A stretch of DNA of 37,604 bases, from the NCBI GenBank assembly GCA_963630555.1, contig CAVGND010000014.1:1-37604 (forward strand), read 5' to 3'. The DNA comes from CAVALG01 sp963630555. GTDB lineage: Bacteria; Bacillota; Clostridia; Oscillospirales; Acutalibacteraceae. Below are positions 7,800 to 15,549 of this stretch, in pieces. A program made the position numbers and the translations under genes. The notes beneath the pieces were generated by a model. It was not told the DNA's origin. It made no database searches and was given only the letters and a program-made list of their open reading frames with translations. The stretch's first letter is position 1; each line of letters begins with the position of its first letter.

Positions 7800-8399
7800 T
7801 TAATATTTTCTGAAACTGCCGACTACCTTACCGAGTATTTCAAGGTGACCGTCGGGCGGATAGATAGGGTCAAAATCCGGATTCTCGGGCATAAGGAACG
7901 GCTTGCCGCCATCAAACCGCAGGGTTTTTACGGTAGCTTCGTCGTCAATCAGGGCGACGACTATATCGCCCGCCGAATACGACGCGTCCTTATCCGCTAT
8001 TATAAGGTCGCCGTCCAAAATTCCGGCGTCACGCATACTAAGCCCCCATACCCGCAACGCAAACAGACTGTCCGCTTCGTCGGGCTTAACGGGATATGGT
8101 ATATAGTCCTCGATTTCCTCAACCGCAAGTATCGGTTTTCCTGCCGTAACCCTGCCGAGCAGCGGCACATGTGCCGATTCCGCCGCACCCTCTACCCTTA
8201 TAGCGCGTGATGCACGGGGATCTCTTGAAATATATCCTTCCTCTTCAAGTACGCGCAAGACCGCGTGCACAGTGGAGGTAGATCGTATACCCGTAGCCGC
8301 GCATATCTCACGCACCGTAGGCGGAACCGCGCCCGACATTTCCTTTACAAGAAATTTATATACTGCCGCCTGCTTTTCGCTTAATGCTGTCCTCGACAA
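7800..8399 (-). CDS. lexA: LexA repressor
   Basis: 199 residues from TTG 8399 behind GGGGGGAG. The winged helix covers residues 1-65 (PTVREICAATGIRSTSTVHAVLRVLEEEGYI). The autocleavage site A86-G87 (RVTAGKP), catalytic S121 (GLSMRDAGI) and K158 (TVKTLRF) are intact. LexA represses DNA-damage genes and self-cleaves on RecA filaments. An operator directly downstream of its own -10 (8416-8439) shows autoregulation. rnhA follows in the same operon. Confidence 0.97.
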   Translation of the reverse strand: MSRTALSEKQAAVYKFLVKEMSGAVPPTVREICAATGIRSTSTVHAVLRVLEEEGYISRDPRASRAIRVEGAAESAHVPLLGRVTAGKPILAVEEIEDYIPYPVKPDEADSLFALRVWGLSMRDAGILDGDLIIADKDASYSAGDIVVALIDDEATVKTLRFDGGKPFLMPENPDFDPIYPPDGHLEILGKVVGSFRKY

Positions 8400-8415
8400 G
8401 TCGCTCCCCCCTTTT

Positions 8416-8467
8416 TTAACCGAACATTTATTCGGTTAATTATATCATACCGCATTACCAATTTCAA
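8416..8467 (-). promoter_or_regulatory. lexA promoter and SOS box
   Basis: Minus strand: TTGAAA (8462-8467), 17-base spacer, TATAAT (8439-8444). A 24-base palindrome (8416-8439) with core CGAAT-N4-GTTCG lies immediately downstream of the -10, matching the Firmicute LexA box (CGAAC-N4-GTTYG type). Confidence 0.85.
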
Positions 8468-8476
8468 TAGCGGATA

Positions 8477-8505
8477 TTGAAATTACCCGAAACAGGGGGT
8501 ATAAT
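8477..8505 (+). promoter_or_regulatory. Promoter of the nucleotidyltransferase gene
   Basis: TTGAAA (8477-8482), 17-base spacer, TATAAT (8500-8505), about 39 bases before the start codon. It is back to back with the lexA promoter; the -35 boxes are 9 bases apart. Confidence 0.75.
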
Positions 8506-8543
8506 GAAGATAATTAAAAATATTTTTGAAAGGAAATAAAAAA

Positions 8544-9410
8544 ATGAATGCAACACTTGTAGTAATGGCAGCGGGAATGGGCAGCCGTTTCGGAGGACTT
8601 AAACAGGTTGAACCTGTCGGCAAAAACGGAGAGGCAATACTCAATTTCTCGGTTTACGACGCAAAGGCAGCCGGGTTCAACAAGGTGGTCTTTGTAATCA
8701 AGCACGCAATTGAAAAGGATTTTAAAGAACTTGTCGGCAAAAAGATTGAAAAAATGATAGACGTGGAATATGTTTTTCAGGAGACCGATGTGCTTCCGCA
8801 GGGGTTTGCCTGCCCCGAAGGACGCGAAAAGCCATGGGGTACGGGTCACGCTCTGCTTTGCTGTAAGGATGTTGTAAAAGAGCCGTTCGCCGCCGTAAAT
8901 GCGGATGATTTTTACGGTAAAGCCGCGTACCGCCACGCAATTGACTCATTAAATCGAGGCGAGTGGTGTATGGTCGGTTTCCGCCTCGGAAATACGGTTA
9001 CGGAAAACGGATATGTTTCGCGCGGCGTTTGCGAGGTTGAAAACGGGCGGCTTAAAAGCGTGACCGAGCACACAAAGATCGGAAGCGACTGCTTTTGCGA
9101 GGATACGGGGAAAAAACTTTTGCCCGATACGGTGGTTTCAATGAATTTCTGGGCATTTACACCCGATATTTTCGATTATCTCGAACGCGAATTCAAATCT
9201 TTTCTGACCGAAAATATAAACGAGCCTAAAGCGGAATTTTATCTGCCGACGGTGGTGGACACGCTTATTAAGAACGGCGAAAAACAGGTTTGCGTTGCGG
9301 CAAGCGAGGATAAATGGTACGGCGTTACATATAAAGAAGATAAAGAAACGGTAGTAAACGCAATAAGAGAAATGACCGATAACGGACTTTACAAAGGAAT
9401 GTGCGACTGA
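8544..9410 (+). CDS. NTP-transferase (sugar-phosphate nucleotidyltransferase-like) protein
   Basis: About 288 residues from ATG 8544, which follows AAAGGAA by ten bases; an in-frame upstream ATG at 8526 overlaps the ribosome site. The Rossmann nucleotide-binding start LVVMAAGMGSRFGGLKQ is the GxGxRxx(7)K-like signature of the GT-A nucleotidyltransferases. PWGTGHALLC and AVNADDFYG supply the substrate and metal-binding acids. It transfers a nucleotidyl group to a sugar phosphate or related acceptor; the sugar is not deducible. The next gene begins one base after its stop, so the two are surely an operon. Confidence 0.85.
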   Translation: MNATLVVMAAGMGSRFGGLKQVEPVGKNGEAILNFSVYDAKAAGFNKVVFVIKHAIEKDFKELVGKKIEKMIDVEYVFQETDVLPQGFACPEGREKPWGTGHALLCCKDVVKEPFAAVNADDFYGKAAYRHAIDSLNRGEWCMVGFRLGNTVTENGYVSRGVCEVENGRLKSVTEHTKIGSDCFCEDTGKKLLPDTVVSMNFWAFTPDIFDYLEREFKSFLTENINEPKAEFYLPTVVDTLIKNGEKQVCVAASEDKWYGVTYKEDKETVVNAIREMTDNGLYKGMCD

Positions 9411-9411
9411 T

Positions 9412-9954
9412 ATGGAACAACTTGAAACTATCAAATCACAGGCTGCGGCTGCGGCGGAAGAACTTGTCGCCGCGGCAGGGCTCAAAAGCGGGAGTTTGCT
9501 TGTAATAGGCTGCTCGACAAGCGAGGTTGCAGGCAAAAAAATAGGCACGCTCAGAAGTCCCGAAATTGCGGCTGCGATATTTGACGGAATTTACCCCGTG
9601 CTTAAAAAGCACGGCGTGTACCTTGCGGCGCAGTGCTGCGAGCACCTTAACCGCGCGATAGCGGTAGAGCGTGAATACGCGTCGGCACACGGGTTAGAAG
9701 AGGTTAACGTCCGCCCGATACGGACGGCAGGCGGAAGTTTTGCCGCAAAGGTATTTGATACGCTTGACTGCGCTATGGTTGAGGAAATTGCGGCTGACGC
9801 CGGAATTGACATCGGCGATACACTTATCGGTATGCACTTAAAAAGGGTCGCTGTGCCGGTAAGGCTTGCGGTTAAAAATATCGGCGAAGCCAATGTTGTG
9901 GCGGCGCGCACACGCCCGAAGTATATCGGCGGCGAACGGGCGGTATATTTCTAG
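9412..9954 (+). CDS. UPF0340 / YwlG-type protein (TIGR01440 family)
   Basis: 180 residues, close to the usual family length. Family blocks seen: LLVIGCSTSEVAGKKIG near 30-45, GVYLAAQCCEHLNRA near 67-81 and GDTLIGMHLKRVAVPVR near 144-160. The function of YwlG proteins is not established; conserved Cys and His suggest a binding or enzymatic role. ATG 9412 follows the previous stop by one base, coupling it to the nucleotidyltransferase. An R1 repeat begins directly at its stop codon. Confidence 0.85.
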   Translation: MEQLETIKSQAAAAAEELVAAAGLKSGSLLVIGCSTSEVAGKKIGTLRSPEIAAAIFDGIYPVLKKHGVYLAAQCCEHLNRAIAVEREYASAHGLEEVNVRPIRTAGGSFAAKVFDTLDCAMVEEIAADAGIDIGDTLIGMHLKRVAVPVRLAVKNIGEANVVAARTRPKYIGGERAVYF

Positions 9955-10285
9955 ATGTTAGACGCTAGACTGTAGACATTAGATGTGGTGAATGGCAGCT
10001 TGCGGGCTGACGGTAAGCACAGTCTCTTGCCTCCGCCTGACGGGGTGCGGGTGTCCGGTGGACACCTCTGCGAAGCAGAAGCACCGACCGAGGCGGCAGC
10101 CGAGACGGTGGGTTTTGCCCAATGGGCAAAACTCGGAGGGGGAGAAAAATCAACGGTAAGAACAGCTCAACGTCTATACTCAAACTGCCGTTACCCACAT
10201 CTACAGTCTAACATCTAATTTCTAATGTCTAGAACAGGAGAGACCGCAGGCTGACGTTAGATACTTATTACCGGTAATTTTTCTC
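9955..10285. repeat. R1 repeat with a nested multi-hairpin insert
   Basis: The left arm (9955-9985) has TTAGACGCTAGACTGTAGACATTAGA units, and the right arm (10200-10235) has TCTACAGTCTAACATCTAA units in the opposite sense. The middle (about 10022-10145) is a different GC-rich element with perfect three-base-loop hairpins: GGTGTCC-ggt-GGACACC (10050-10066), CTGC-gaa-GCAG, and GTTTTGCCC-aat-GGGCAAAAC (10112-10132). R1-type units continue to about 10315. No gene is seen in 9955-10429. Confidence 0.6.
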
Positions 10286-10340
10286 TCGTTCCGGACGTTA
10301 GACTGTGGGTAGCGATTGTTCCGGTTTTGTTATGGCTTTT

Positions 10341-10384
10341 AATAAAATACCCATTTGCCGGACCTCGTGTTTGACAAATGGGTA
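10341..10384 (-). terminator. Rho-independent terminator of the PH/SHOCT gene
   Basis: Minus strand: ten-pair stem TACCCATTTG / CAAATGGGTA (10348-10357 with 10375-10384), followed by TTTTATT. It lies 45 bases after the stop of the minus-strand gene. Confidence 0.75.
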
Positions 10385-10429
10385 CATTGGGATTAAGTAT
10401 TAAGAAAGTGCGGTTTGACTCTCCTCGGT

Positions 10430-10993
10430 TTACAAATTAAGCAGGCGTTTTTTCATAATGTCAAATTCTTCTTGCATAATTACGCCGCTGTCAAGCAATT
10501 CTTTGAATTCTTTTAATTCGTCGACGCTGCTTTGCGGTGCTGCGGCGACTTGCTGCGCGTTTTTTTGCCTTTCGGCAAGAAGGCGGCTTAAAACACTGTG
10601 TATCTGCGCTTGATTTCTCATAAATTTAAATCTGACTTTGCCTGATGAAGTTCCTGCTTCAATGCCCTTTAAGAAACTTGTTCCTATAGATGATATGCTG
10701 TCAATCGGCAGGTCAACGCGCTTGCCGAAAGCGGCTTTTCCGAAAACCCTTTGATTGGTAACGGTTAATTCGTATTTATCCCATATTAATTTTGGCAACA
10801 CATAAAAAATTGTAAAAACCAGGGCAATCAAAATAACAGCTTCGACCATTATTACTATAGAATATACCGAATTGAGAGTAATATTTAAAATTGCATAAAT
10901 AACTATTTCTATAGATATCAGACTCGATATCACCGCAAAGAAAATCATTAAAGCGTTGGACTTATCGCCCCTAATCAAAACTTTTTCTTCCAT
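10430..10993 (-). CDS. Membrane protein with bacterial PH-like and SHOCT domains
   Basis: 187 residues from ATG 10993. Two strong hydrophobic segments at about 15-37 and 47-68 form a hairpin in the membrane. Residues about 70-125 (YELTVTNQRVFGKAAFGKRVDLPIDSISSIGTSF) look like the bacterial PH-type beta domain, where TxxR...G and DLPxxxIxxI recur. The C-terminal 30 residues (ELKEFKELLDSGVIMQEEFDIMKKRLL) are a clear SHOCT oligomerisation motif. Such proteins are small membrane-anchored modules of unknown function. Single gene with its own terminator; the SD is weak (GGGGAA). Confidence 0.8.
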   Translation of the reverse strand: MEEKVLIRGDKSNALMIFFAVISSLISIEIVIYAILNITLNSVYSIVIMVEAVILIALVFTIFYVLPKLIWDKYELTVTNQRVFGKAAFGKRVDLPIDSISSIGTSFLKGIEAGTSSGKVRFKFMRNQAQIHSVLSRLLAERQKNAQQVAAAPQSSVDELKEFKELLDSGVIMQEEFDIMKKRLLNL

Positions 10994-11118
10994 TGTTCAT
11001 TTCCCCATTTCTTTTTAAGATTGCTTTTTCAATTACTTCTGAAGAACAGTTAAATTATTCGCACTTTCTAAAAATGCTGCTTTGTTAACTCTGCGCTCCT
11101 TTCAAAATTTCTCGCGCA

Positions 11119-11154
11119 ATAAAAAATGCGCGGCATATAATCATACGCCACGCA
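11119..11154 (-). terminator. Terminator of the structured small RNA
   Basis: Minus strand: imperfect hairpin (11127-11154; TGCG/CGCA, GGC/GCC and TA/TA pairs with single mismatches), followed by ATTTTTTATT. It lies 23 bases beyond the end of the closing helix of the RNA. Confidence 0.7.
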
Positions 11155-11342
11155 CAAAAACGCGGCTTTGATTAATGTTACCACACATAATAATCTAACA
11201 ATATGACTGTTACACCACAATACATATTATAAGCCTGCGTTTTTAGCAAAACTCAGAATTGTAGTGTAAAGCAATAAAGCACCTCCTATAAGGGCGCATA
11301 AAAATGCAACAAGCGCGCTATTAAATTATTATGTGTGGTAAC
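11119..11342 (-). ncRNA. Structured small RNA, about 220 nt, unknown class
   Basis: It has its own promoter (11346-11374) and terminator (11119-11154). The 5' and 3' parts pair in a perfect 18-bp helix (11325-11342 with 11177-11194), extended five more pairs by 11320-11324 with 11195-11199, two of them G-U on the minus strand. Inside are P2 (11295-11308, GCAT/ATGC closed by a G-U), P3 (11258-11269 with 11210-11221, 12 pairs including one G-U) and P4 within P3 (11235-11256). All wobble positions are G-U only on the minus strand and A-C on the plus strand, which fixes the functional strand. An AGGAGG (11282-11287) lies unpaired, followed at seven bases by a 15-codon TTG frame (11227-11274, MLYTTILSFAKNAGL). 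It could be a regulatory RNA, a 6S-like RNA or a type I toxin-like mRNA; I do not recognise the class. Confidence 0.72.
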
Positions 11343-11345
11343 AAC

Positions 11346-11374
11346 AGTATAGCATACCCTTAATGAAAAATCAA
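11346..11374 (-). promoter_or_regulatory. Promoter of the structured small RNA
   Basis: Minus strand: TTGATT (11369-11374), 17-base spacer, TATACT (11346-11351). Transcription would begin at about 11339-11342, exactly at the 5' strand of the closing helix. From 11375 to 11530 I see only R1-type units (11415-11472: CTCAAACTACCGCC, then TCTAACATCTATCATCTAAC). Confidence 0.78.
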
Positions 11375-11531
11375 TGCTTTTTCTTTGAAAACGTATTGTT
11401 TGCATCGGCGGCGCTCAAACTACCGCCACCCACAGCTAATGTTTAGCGTCTAACATCTATCATCTAACATCTGCAAAACCGATTCGCCGAATGTGCCGAC
11501 AAAGCAGATTCGGCTGATATTAAAAAAACAC

Positions 11532-11560
11532 TTGATAAGTATACCAAAAAGGTATACAAT
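11532..11560 (+). promoter_or_regulatory. walJ-rlmH-copA promoter with the nifS-type operator
   Basis: TTGATA (11532-11537), 17-base spacer, TACAAT (11555-11560), with the palindrome TATACC-N5-GGTATA at 11540-11556. Over the 30 bases it is nearly identical to the nifS promoter on the other strand at 7294-7322. Confidence 0.8.
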
Positions 11561-11605
11561 TAATTTATCGAAGGCCTGTCAGGCGTCAAAAAGGGGACGG
11601 AAAGT

Positions 11606-12394
11606 ATGTCAAGAATATGCCCGCTTTTCAGCGGAAGCAGCGGAAACTGCGTATACATAGGCTGCCGTTCGGGCGGAATAATTATTGACGCAGGCGTAAG
11701 CACCAAACGGATAACTGCGGCGCTTGACGGTATCGGCGTTGCGCCCGAAACTCTCTCAGCGGTGGTGGTGACCCATACGCATACCGACCATATTGCGGGA
11801 ATTAAAACCTTTACAAAGCGGTTCAAAGTTCCTATTTTTGCGTCGCAGACCACGCTTGAAACATTAAAGCAAAAGTCGGTGCTCAGCCCCGACTGCCGCT
11901 GTACGGCGGTGGACAAAACCGCTGCCGCAGGCGATTTTTTGATTACAAGATTTGATACCGACCACGACTGCCCGGGCTCTTCGGGTTTCAGAATTGACCT
12001 GCCCGACGGAAGTTCGGCGGCTGTATGCACCGACCTCGGCGCGGTGACCGACGTGATACGCAGCACCGTAAAAGGCGTGAACGCCGTGGTTTTCGAGTCT
12101 AACCACGATGTTAATATGCTGCAAAAAAATCCGAGTTACCCGTATGAATTAAAGCAGCGCATTTTAAGCAGCGAGGGGCATCTTTCAAACACGGCGGCGG
12201 CGGCTGAACTGCCCGATTTTGTAAAAAGCGGCACAACGCGGATAATTCTGGCGCACCTGAGCCGCGAAAACAACCTGCCCACGCTTGCGGCAAGCGCCGC
12301 AAAAGCCTCGCTTATTGACGGCGGAATGGCGGAAAATGAGGATTATATTCTGTCGGTCGCAGCGCCGTCCGGCAACGGGATAACGGTATTTTAA
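11606..12394 (+). CDS. walJ: MBL-fold hydrolase, WalJ/YycJ type
   Basis: 262 residues from ATG 11606 (SD AGGGGA). The metallo-beta-lactamase motif HTHTDH is at 57-62, with the opening block PLFSGSSGNCVYIG and later DHDCPGSSGF, FESNHDVNML and GHLSN, all typical of YycJ. Related proteins are predicted 5' exonuclease-like hydrolases linked to DNA replication/repair coordination; the exact substrate is not settled. In Bacillus walJ belongs to the walRK locus; here it heads an operon with rlmH and copA. In Firmicutes yycJ often lies near rlmH, so the first two genes are an expected pair. Confidence 0.88.
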   Translation: MSRICPLFSGSSGNCVYIGCRSGGIIIDAGVSTKRITAALDGIGVAPETLSAVVVTHTHTDHIAGIKTFTKRFKVPIFASQTTLETLKQKSVLSPDCRCTAVDKTAAAGDFLITRFDTDHDCPGSSGFRIDLPDGSSAAVCTDLGAVTDVIRSTVKGVNAVVFESNHDVNMLQKNPSYPYELKQRILSSEGHLSNTAAAAELPDFVKSGTTRIILAHLSRENNLPTLAASAAKASLIDGGMAENEDYILSVAAPSGNGITVF

Positions 12395-12419
12395 AAATTT
12401 TCGGGAAGAACGGTAATAT

Positions 12420-12899
12420 ATGCAAAAAATACACATAATAGCAGTTGGGAAAATTAAAGAAGATTTTTTAAGGCAGGCGTTTGCCGAATACAAAAAGCGG
12501 CTTTCGGGATATTGCGACCTGACCGTTACCGAAATTCCGCCGCAAAAACTGCCCGATAAACCGCGCAAAGCCGAAATAAGCGCGGCGCTTGAAACAGAAG
12601 GCGAAAAGATACTTTCCGCCGTGCCGCGCGGCGCGTACCTTGTGCCGATGTGCATAGAGGGTAAAAAACTTGACAGCGAGGGGGTTGCACGACTGCTTGA
12701 AGGCAACGCGCTGTCGTCGTCCTGCACGGCGTTTGTGATAGGAAGTTCCTACGGTCTGGCGGACTCGGTAAAGGCGGCGGCAAACCTTAAACTTTCAATG
12801 TCGGATATGACCTTTCCGCACGACCTTGCGCGCGTAATGTTAGCCGAGCAGATCTACCGCGCGTTTAAAATAACCGGAGGCGGAACCTACCATAAATAA
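12420..12899 (+). CDS. rlmH: 23S rRNA (pseudouridine1915-N3)-methyltransferase RlmH
   Basis: 159 residues, the normal length. The SPOUT-fold knot residues are visible: YLVPMCIEGKKLDSEGVA, FVIGSSYGLADSV (usually FVIGGSxGL), LSMSDMTFPHDLARVMLAEQIYRAFKI and the C-terminal GGGTYHK (usually GxPYHK). It methylates pseudouridine 1915 of 23S rRNA in assembled ribosomes using SAM. It starts 25 bases after walJ without a strong SD and ends 21 bases before copA, so the three are co-transcribed. Confidence 0.94.
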   Translation: MQKIHIIAVGKIKEDFLRQAFAEYKKRLSGYCDLTVTEIPPQKLPDKPRKAEISAALETEGEKILSAVPRGAYLVPMCIEGKKLDSEGVARLLEGNALSSSCTAFVIGSSYGLADSVKAAANLKLSMSDMTFPHDLARVMLAEQIYRAFKITGGGTYHK

Positions 12900-12920
12900 T
12901 GACTGACGGAGATGACGGTT

Positions 12921-15398
12921 ATGAAAAAATACAATGTTGCCGGGATGACCTGCGCCGCCTGTTCGGCAAGGGTTGAAAAAGCGGTAAAAAAGGTTGAGGG
13001 CGTGACCGATTGCGCCGTCAGCCTGCTTACAAATTCAATGACGGTTGAGGGGACGGCCTCGCCGCAGGCAATAATTGCGGCGGTGCAAAAAGCAGGCTAC
13101 GGGGCAAGCGACCCTGCGGCGGAAAAACCGCAGAACTCGCTGCCCGATTCGGGCTTTAAAAACCTTAAAAACCGACTCATCTACTCCCTTATATTTCTCG
13201 CCCTGCTTATGTACATTTCAATGGGGCATATGATGTGGGGATGGCCGCTGCCTGCGTTTCTTGACGGCAACCATATCGGTATTGCGCTTGCCCAGTTGGT
13301 GCTTACCGTCCCCGTGGTTGTAATTAACCAAAAATTCTTTATAAGCGGAACAAAGGCGATAATCAACCGCTCGCCCAATATGGATACGCTTGTGTCGCTC
13401 GGTTCGGGCGCGGCGCTGCTTTACAGCCTGTATGCGACCTTTGCAATGACGGTGCACCCTGACCACGCGCACGCCTATATGCACGACCTTTATTATGAGT
13501 CGGCGGCGATGATACCGGCACTTATAACCGTGGGCAAAATGCTTGAAGCGCGCTCTAAGGGCAGGACTGCCGACGCGCTTAAAAGCCTTATGGATTTAAG
13601 CCCCAAAACCGCAACCGTAATACGCGGCGGAAAAGAAACCGTTATACCTGCGGCGGATTTGAAGGTAGGCGACGTTTTCGTTGTCCGCCCCGGCGACAGC
13701 ATACCGACCGACGGCGTAGTGCTTGAAGGGGTCAGCGCAGTGGACGAATCCGCACTGACGGGCGAAAGCATACCTGTTGACAAGGCGGTGGGCGACCGTG
13801 TTTCGGGCGCTACCGTAAACAGTTCGGGATTTTTAAAATGCCGCGCCGAAAAGGTTGGCGAGGACACCGCAATTTCGCAAATTATTAAAATGGTAAGCGA
13901 TGCTTCCGCTTCAAAAGCGCCTATCGCAAAGGCGGCGGACAGGGCGTCGGCAATATTTGTGCCGTCGGTTATGGCAATTGCCGCCGTTACCTTTATAGTC
14001 CGGATGTTGTGCGGCAGCGGCGTTGCTTACTCGCTCGGCAGGGCGATATCGGTGCTTGTAATCAGCTGCCCCTGCGCGCTCGGTCTTGCAACCCCTGTCG
14101 CCATAATGGTGGGCAGCGGCGTAGGTGCCAAAAACGGGATACTGTTTAAAAACGCAACCGCGCTTGAAACGGCAGGGCGCGTTAAAACCGTTGTTTTCGA
14201 CAAAACGGGAACTATAACCGAGGGCAAGCCGCACATAACCAATATATACCTTTCGGGCGCTTGCGACGAACGCGAACTGCTCACCCTTGCCTGCTCTCTT
14301 GAAGCACTTAGCGAACATCCGCTTGCCAAAGCGATAACCGAAAAATGCGCGCAGGAAAAAACGGAACCGAAAAGCGTGGAAAACTTTAAAATCTTGCCCG
14401 GAAACGGACTGGAAGCGGAACTTGACGGTGAAAAAATATTCGGCGGCAGTCTGAAATTTGCAAAAGGGCGCGTGTCCGTGCCCGAAGATATTATAGAAAA
14501 AGCCGACGCGCTTGCCGCAGACGGAAAAACTCCCCTCATTTTTGCAAGGGGCGATACCGTTTTGGGACTTATAGCGGTAGCCGATACGGTAAAAGCGGAC
14601 AGCAAACGCGCGGTAGCCACACTTGCCGAAATGGGCATACGCACCGCAATGCTTACGGGCGATAACCGCAACACCGCAAACGCCATAGCGCGGCAGGTGG
14701 GCGTTGACGAGGTTATTGCCGACGTCCTGCCCGACGGTAAGGCGGCGGCGATACAGGAATTTTGCAAAAAGGGCAAAACCGCAATGGTCGGGGACGGAAT
14801 TAACGACGCGCCCGCGCTCACGGGCGCCGACCTCGGCATAGCCATAGGCGCAGGAACGGACGTGGCGATCGACGCGGCGGATGTGGTGCTTATGAACAGC
14901 AGCCCGTCCGATGTTCCGGCGGCAATCAAACTCGGCCGCTGCACTTTGCGTAATATCCGCGAAAACCTGTTTTGGGCGTTCTTTTACAATGCGCTCGGTA
15001 TTCCGTTGGCGGCAGGCGTGTTCACAAAGCTGTTCGGCTGGACGCTTAGTCCTATGTTTGCGGCGGCGGCAATGAGTCTTTCAAGTTTCAGCGTAGTTAC
15101 CAACGCGTTGAGGCTAAATTTTGTAAAAATCAAGGACAAAAAATCAAAAAACACACCCGCAACAGAACCCGAAAACACCGCAAAGGAGAATTCAACCGTG
15201 AAAAAAACAATAAAAATCGAAGGTATGATGTGCGGGCACTGCGAAGCGCACGTGAAAGCCGCGCTTGAGGCGGTTGACGGCGTCGTTTCCGCCGAAGTAA
15301 GCCATACAAGCGGCACCGCGACCGTGACCCTTTCGGCAGACGTGCCCGACAGCAAACTTGCCGCCGCCGTAAAAGAAGCAGGCTACAAGGTAGTTTAA
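12921..15398 (+). CDS. copA: Copper-exporting P1B-type ATPase with C-terminal CopZ-like domain
   Basis: 825 residues from ATG 12921, nine bases after GGAG; an ATG at 12912 touches that site. Domains in order: HMA metal-binding domain (GMTCAACS, about 9-16), eight-helix transport unit with TGES, the CPC metal site (ISCPCALGLATPV), phosphorylation site DKTGT, SEHPLAKA, hinge GDGINDAPAL, a linker of about 30 residues rich in Lys/Glu/Asn, and a second HMA domain (GMMCGHC) at the very C terminus. It exports Cu(I) across the membrane. Usual CopA has HMA domains only at the N terminus; the C-terminal one is the size of a free CopZ. Co-transcribed with walJ-rlmH. Confidence 0.95.
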   Translation: MKKYNVAGMTCAACSARVEKAVKKVEGVTDCAVSLLTNSMTVEGTASPQAIIAAVQKAGYGASDPAAEKPQNSLPDSGFKNLKNRLIYSLIFLALLMYISMGHMMWGWPLPAFLDGNHIGIALAQLVLTVPVVVINQKFFISGTKAIINRSPNMDTLVSLGSGAALLYSLYATFAMTVHPDHAHAYMHDLYYESAAMIPALITVGKMLEARSKGRTADALKSLMDLSPKTATVIRGGKETVIPAADLKVGDVFVVRPGDSIPTDGVVLEGVSAVDESALTGESIPVDKAVGDRVSGATVNSSGFLKCRAEKVGEDTAISQIIKMVSDASASKAPIAKAADRASAIFVPSVMAIAAVTFIVRMLCGSGVAYSLGRAISVLVISCPCALGLATPVAIMVGSGVGAKNGILFKNATALETAGRVKTVVFDKTGTITEGKPHITNIYLSGACDERELLTLACSLEALSEHPLAKAITEKCAQEKTEPKSVENFKILPGNGLEAELDGEKIFGGSLKFAKGRVSVPEDIIEKADALAADGKTPLIFARGDTVLGLIAVADTVKADSKRAVATLAEMGIRTAMLTGDNRNTANAIARQVGVDEVIADVLPDGKAAAIQEFCKKGKTAMVGDGINDAPALTGADLGIAIGAGTDVAIDAADVVLMNSSPSDVPAAIKLGRCTLRNIRENLFWAFFYNALGIPLAAGVFTKLFGWTLSPMFAAAAMSLSSFSVVTNALRLNFVKIKDKKSKNTPATEPENTAKENSTVKKTIKIEGMMCGHCEAHVKAALEAVDGVVSAEVSHTSGTATVTLSADVPDSKLAAAVKEAGYKVV
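15198..15398 (+). CDS. Possible internal translation product: CopZ-like copper chaperone
   Basis: Inside copA and in its frame, AAAGGAG (15182-15188) is followed after nine bases by GTG 15198. Translation there gives a 66-residue protein starting MKKTIKIEGMMCGHCEAH and ending with copA. Length and content are those of a complete CopZ chaperone, with the Cys-x2-Cys copper site. The arrangement looks like a copZ gene that fused in frame to copA and kept its ribosome site. Whether the separate product is made is inference. Confidence 0.5.
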   Translation: MKKTIKIEGMMCGHCEAHVKAALEAVDGVVSAEVSHTSGTATVTLSADVPDSKLAAAVKEAGYKVV

Positions 15399-15549
15399 AA
15401 GCTGCTTGCAAATAATTTAACATTACTTTAAATAAGACACAAAAATATTAAATCGGGTCTGCCGAATTACACGAACGGTTTACAAAATGGCATATAGCCC
15501 TTATCGGTTACCCGAAATCGGGCAATGCTGACTATGCAAAAAACCGACC

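Noticed and set aside
11227..11274. 15-codon peptide gene as a separate CDS
   Set aside because: The SD spacing is good, but the frame lies in a conserved-looking RNA helix and there is no homolog evidence; kept only as an alternative reading of the RNA.
11177..11342. MITE with 18-bp terminal inverted repeats
   Set aside because: No target duplication, the promoter and terminator are positioned for a transcript, and G-U pairs point to RNA structure.
11540..11556. CsoR or CopY operator for copA
   Set aside because: The TATACC-N5-GGTATA palindrome has an A/T spacer and also precedes nifS, which fits neither the CsoR G-rich core nor the CopY TACA-N2-TGTA box well.
14027..14944. 305-codon minus-strand frame inside copA
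   Set aside because: Antisense of a conserved ATPase; Ser/Ala-rich translation, no SD, caused by high GC codon bias.
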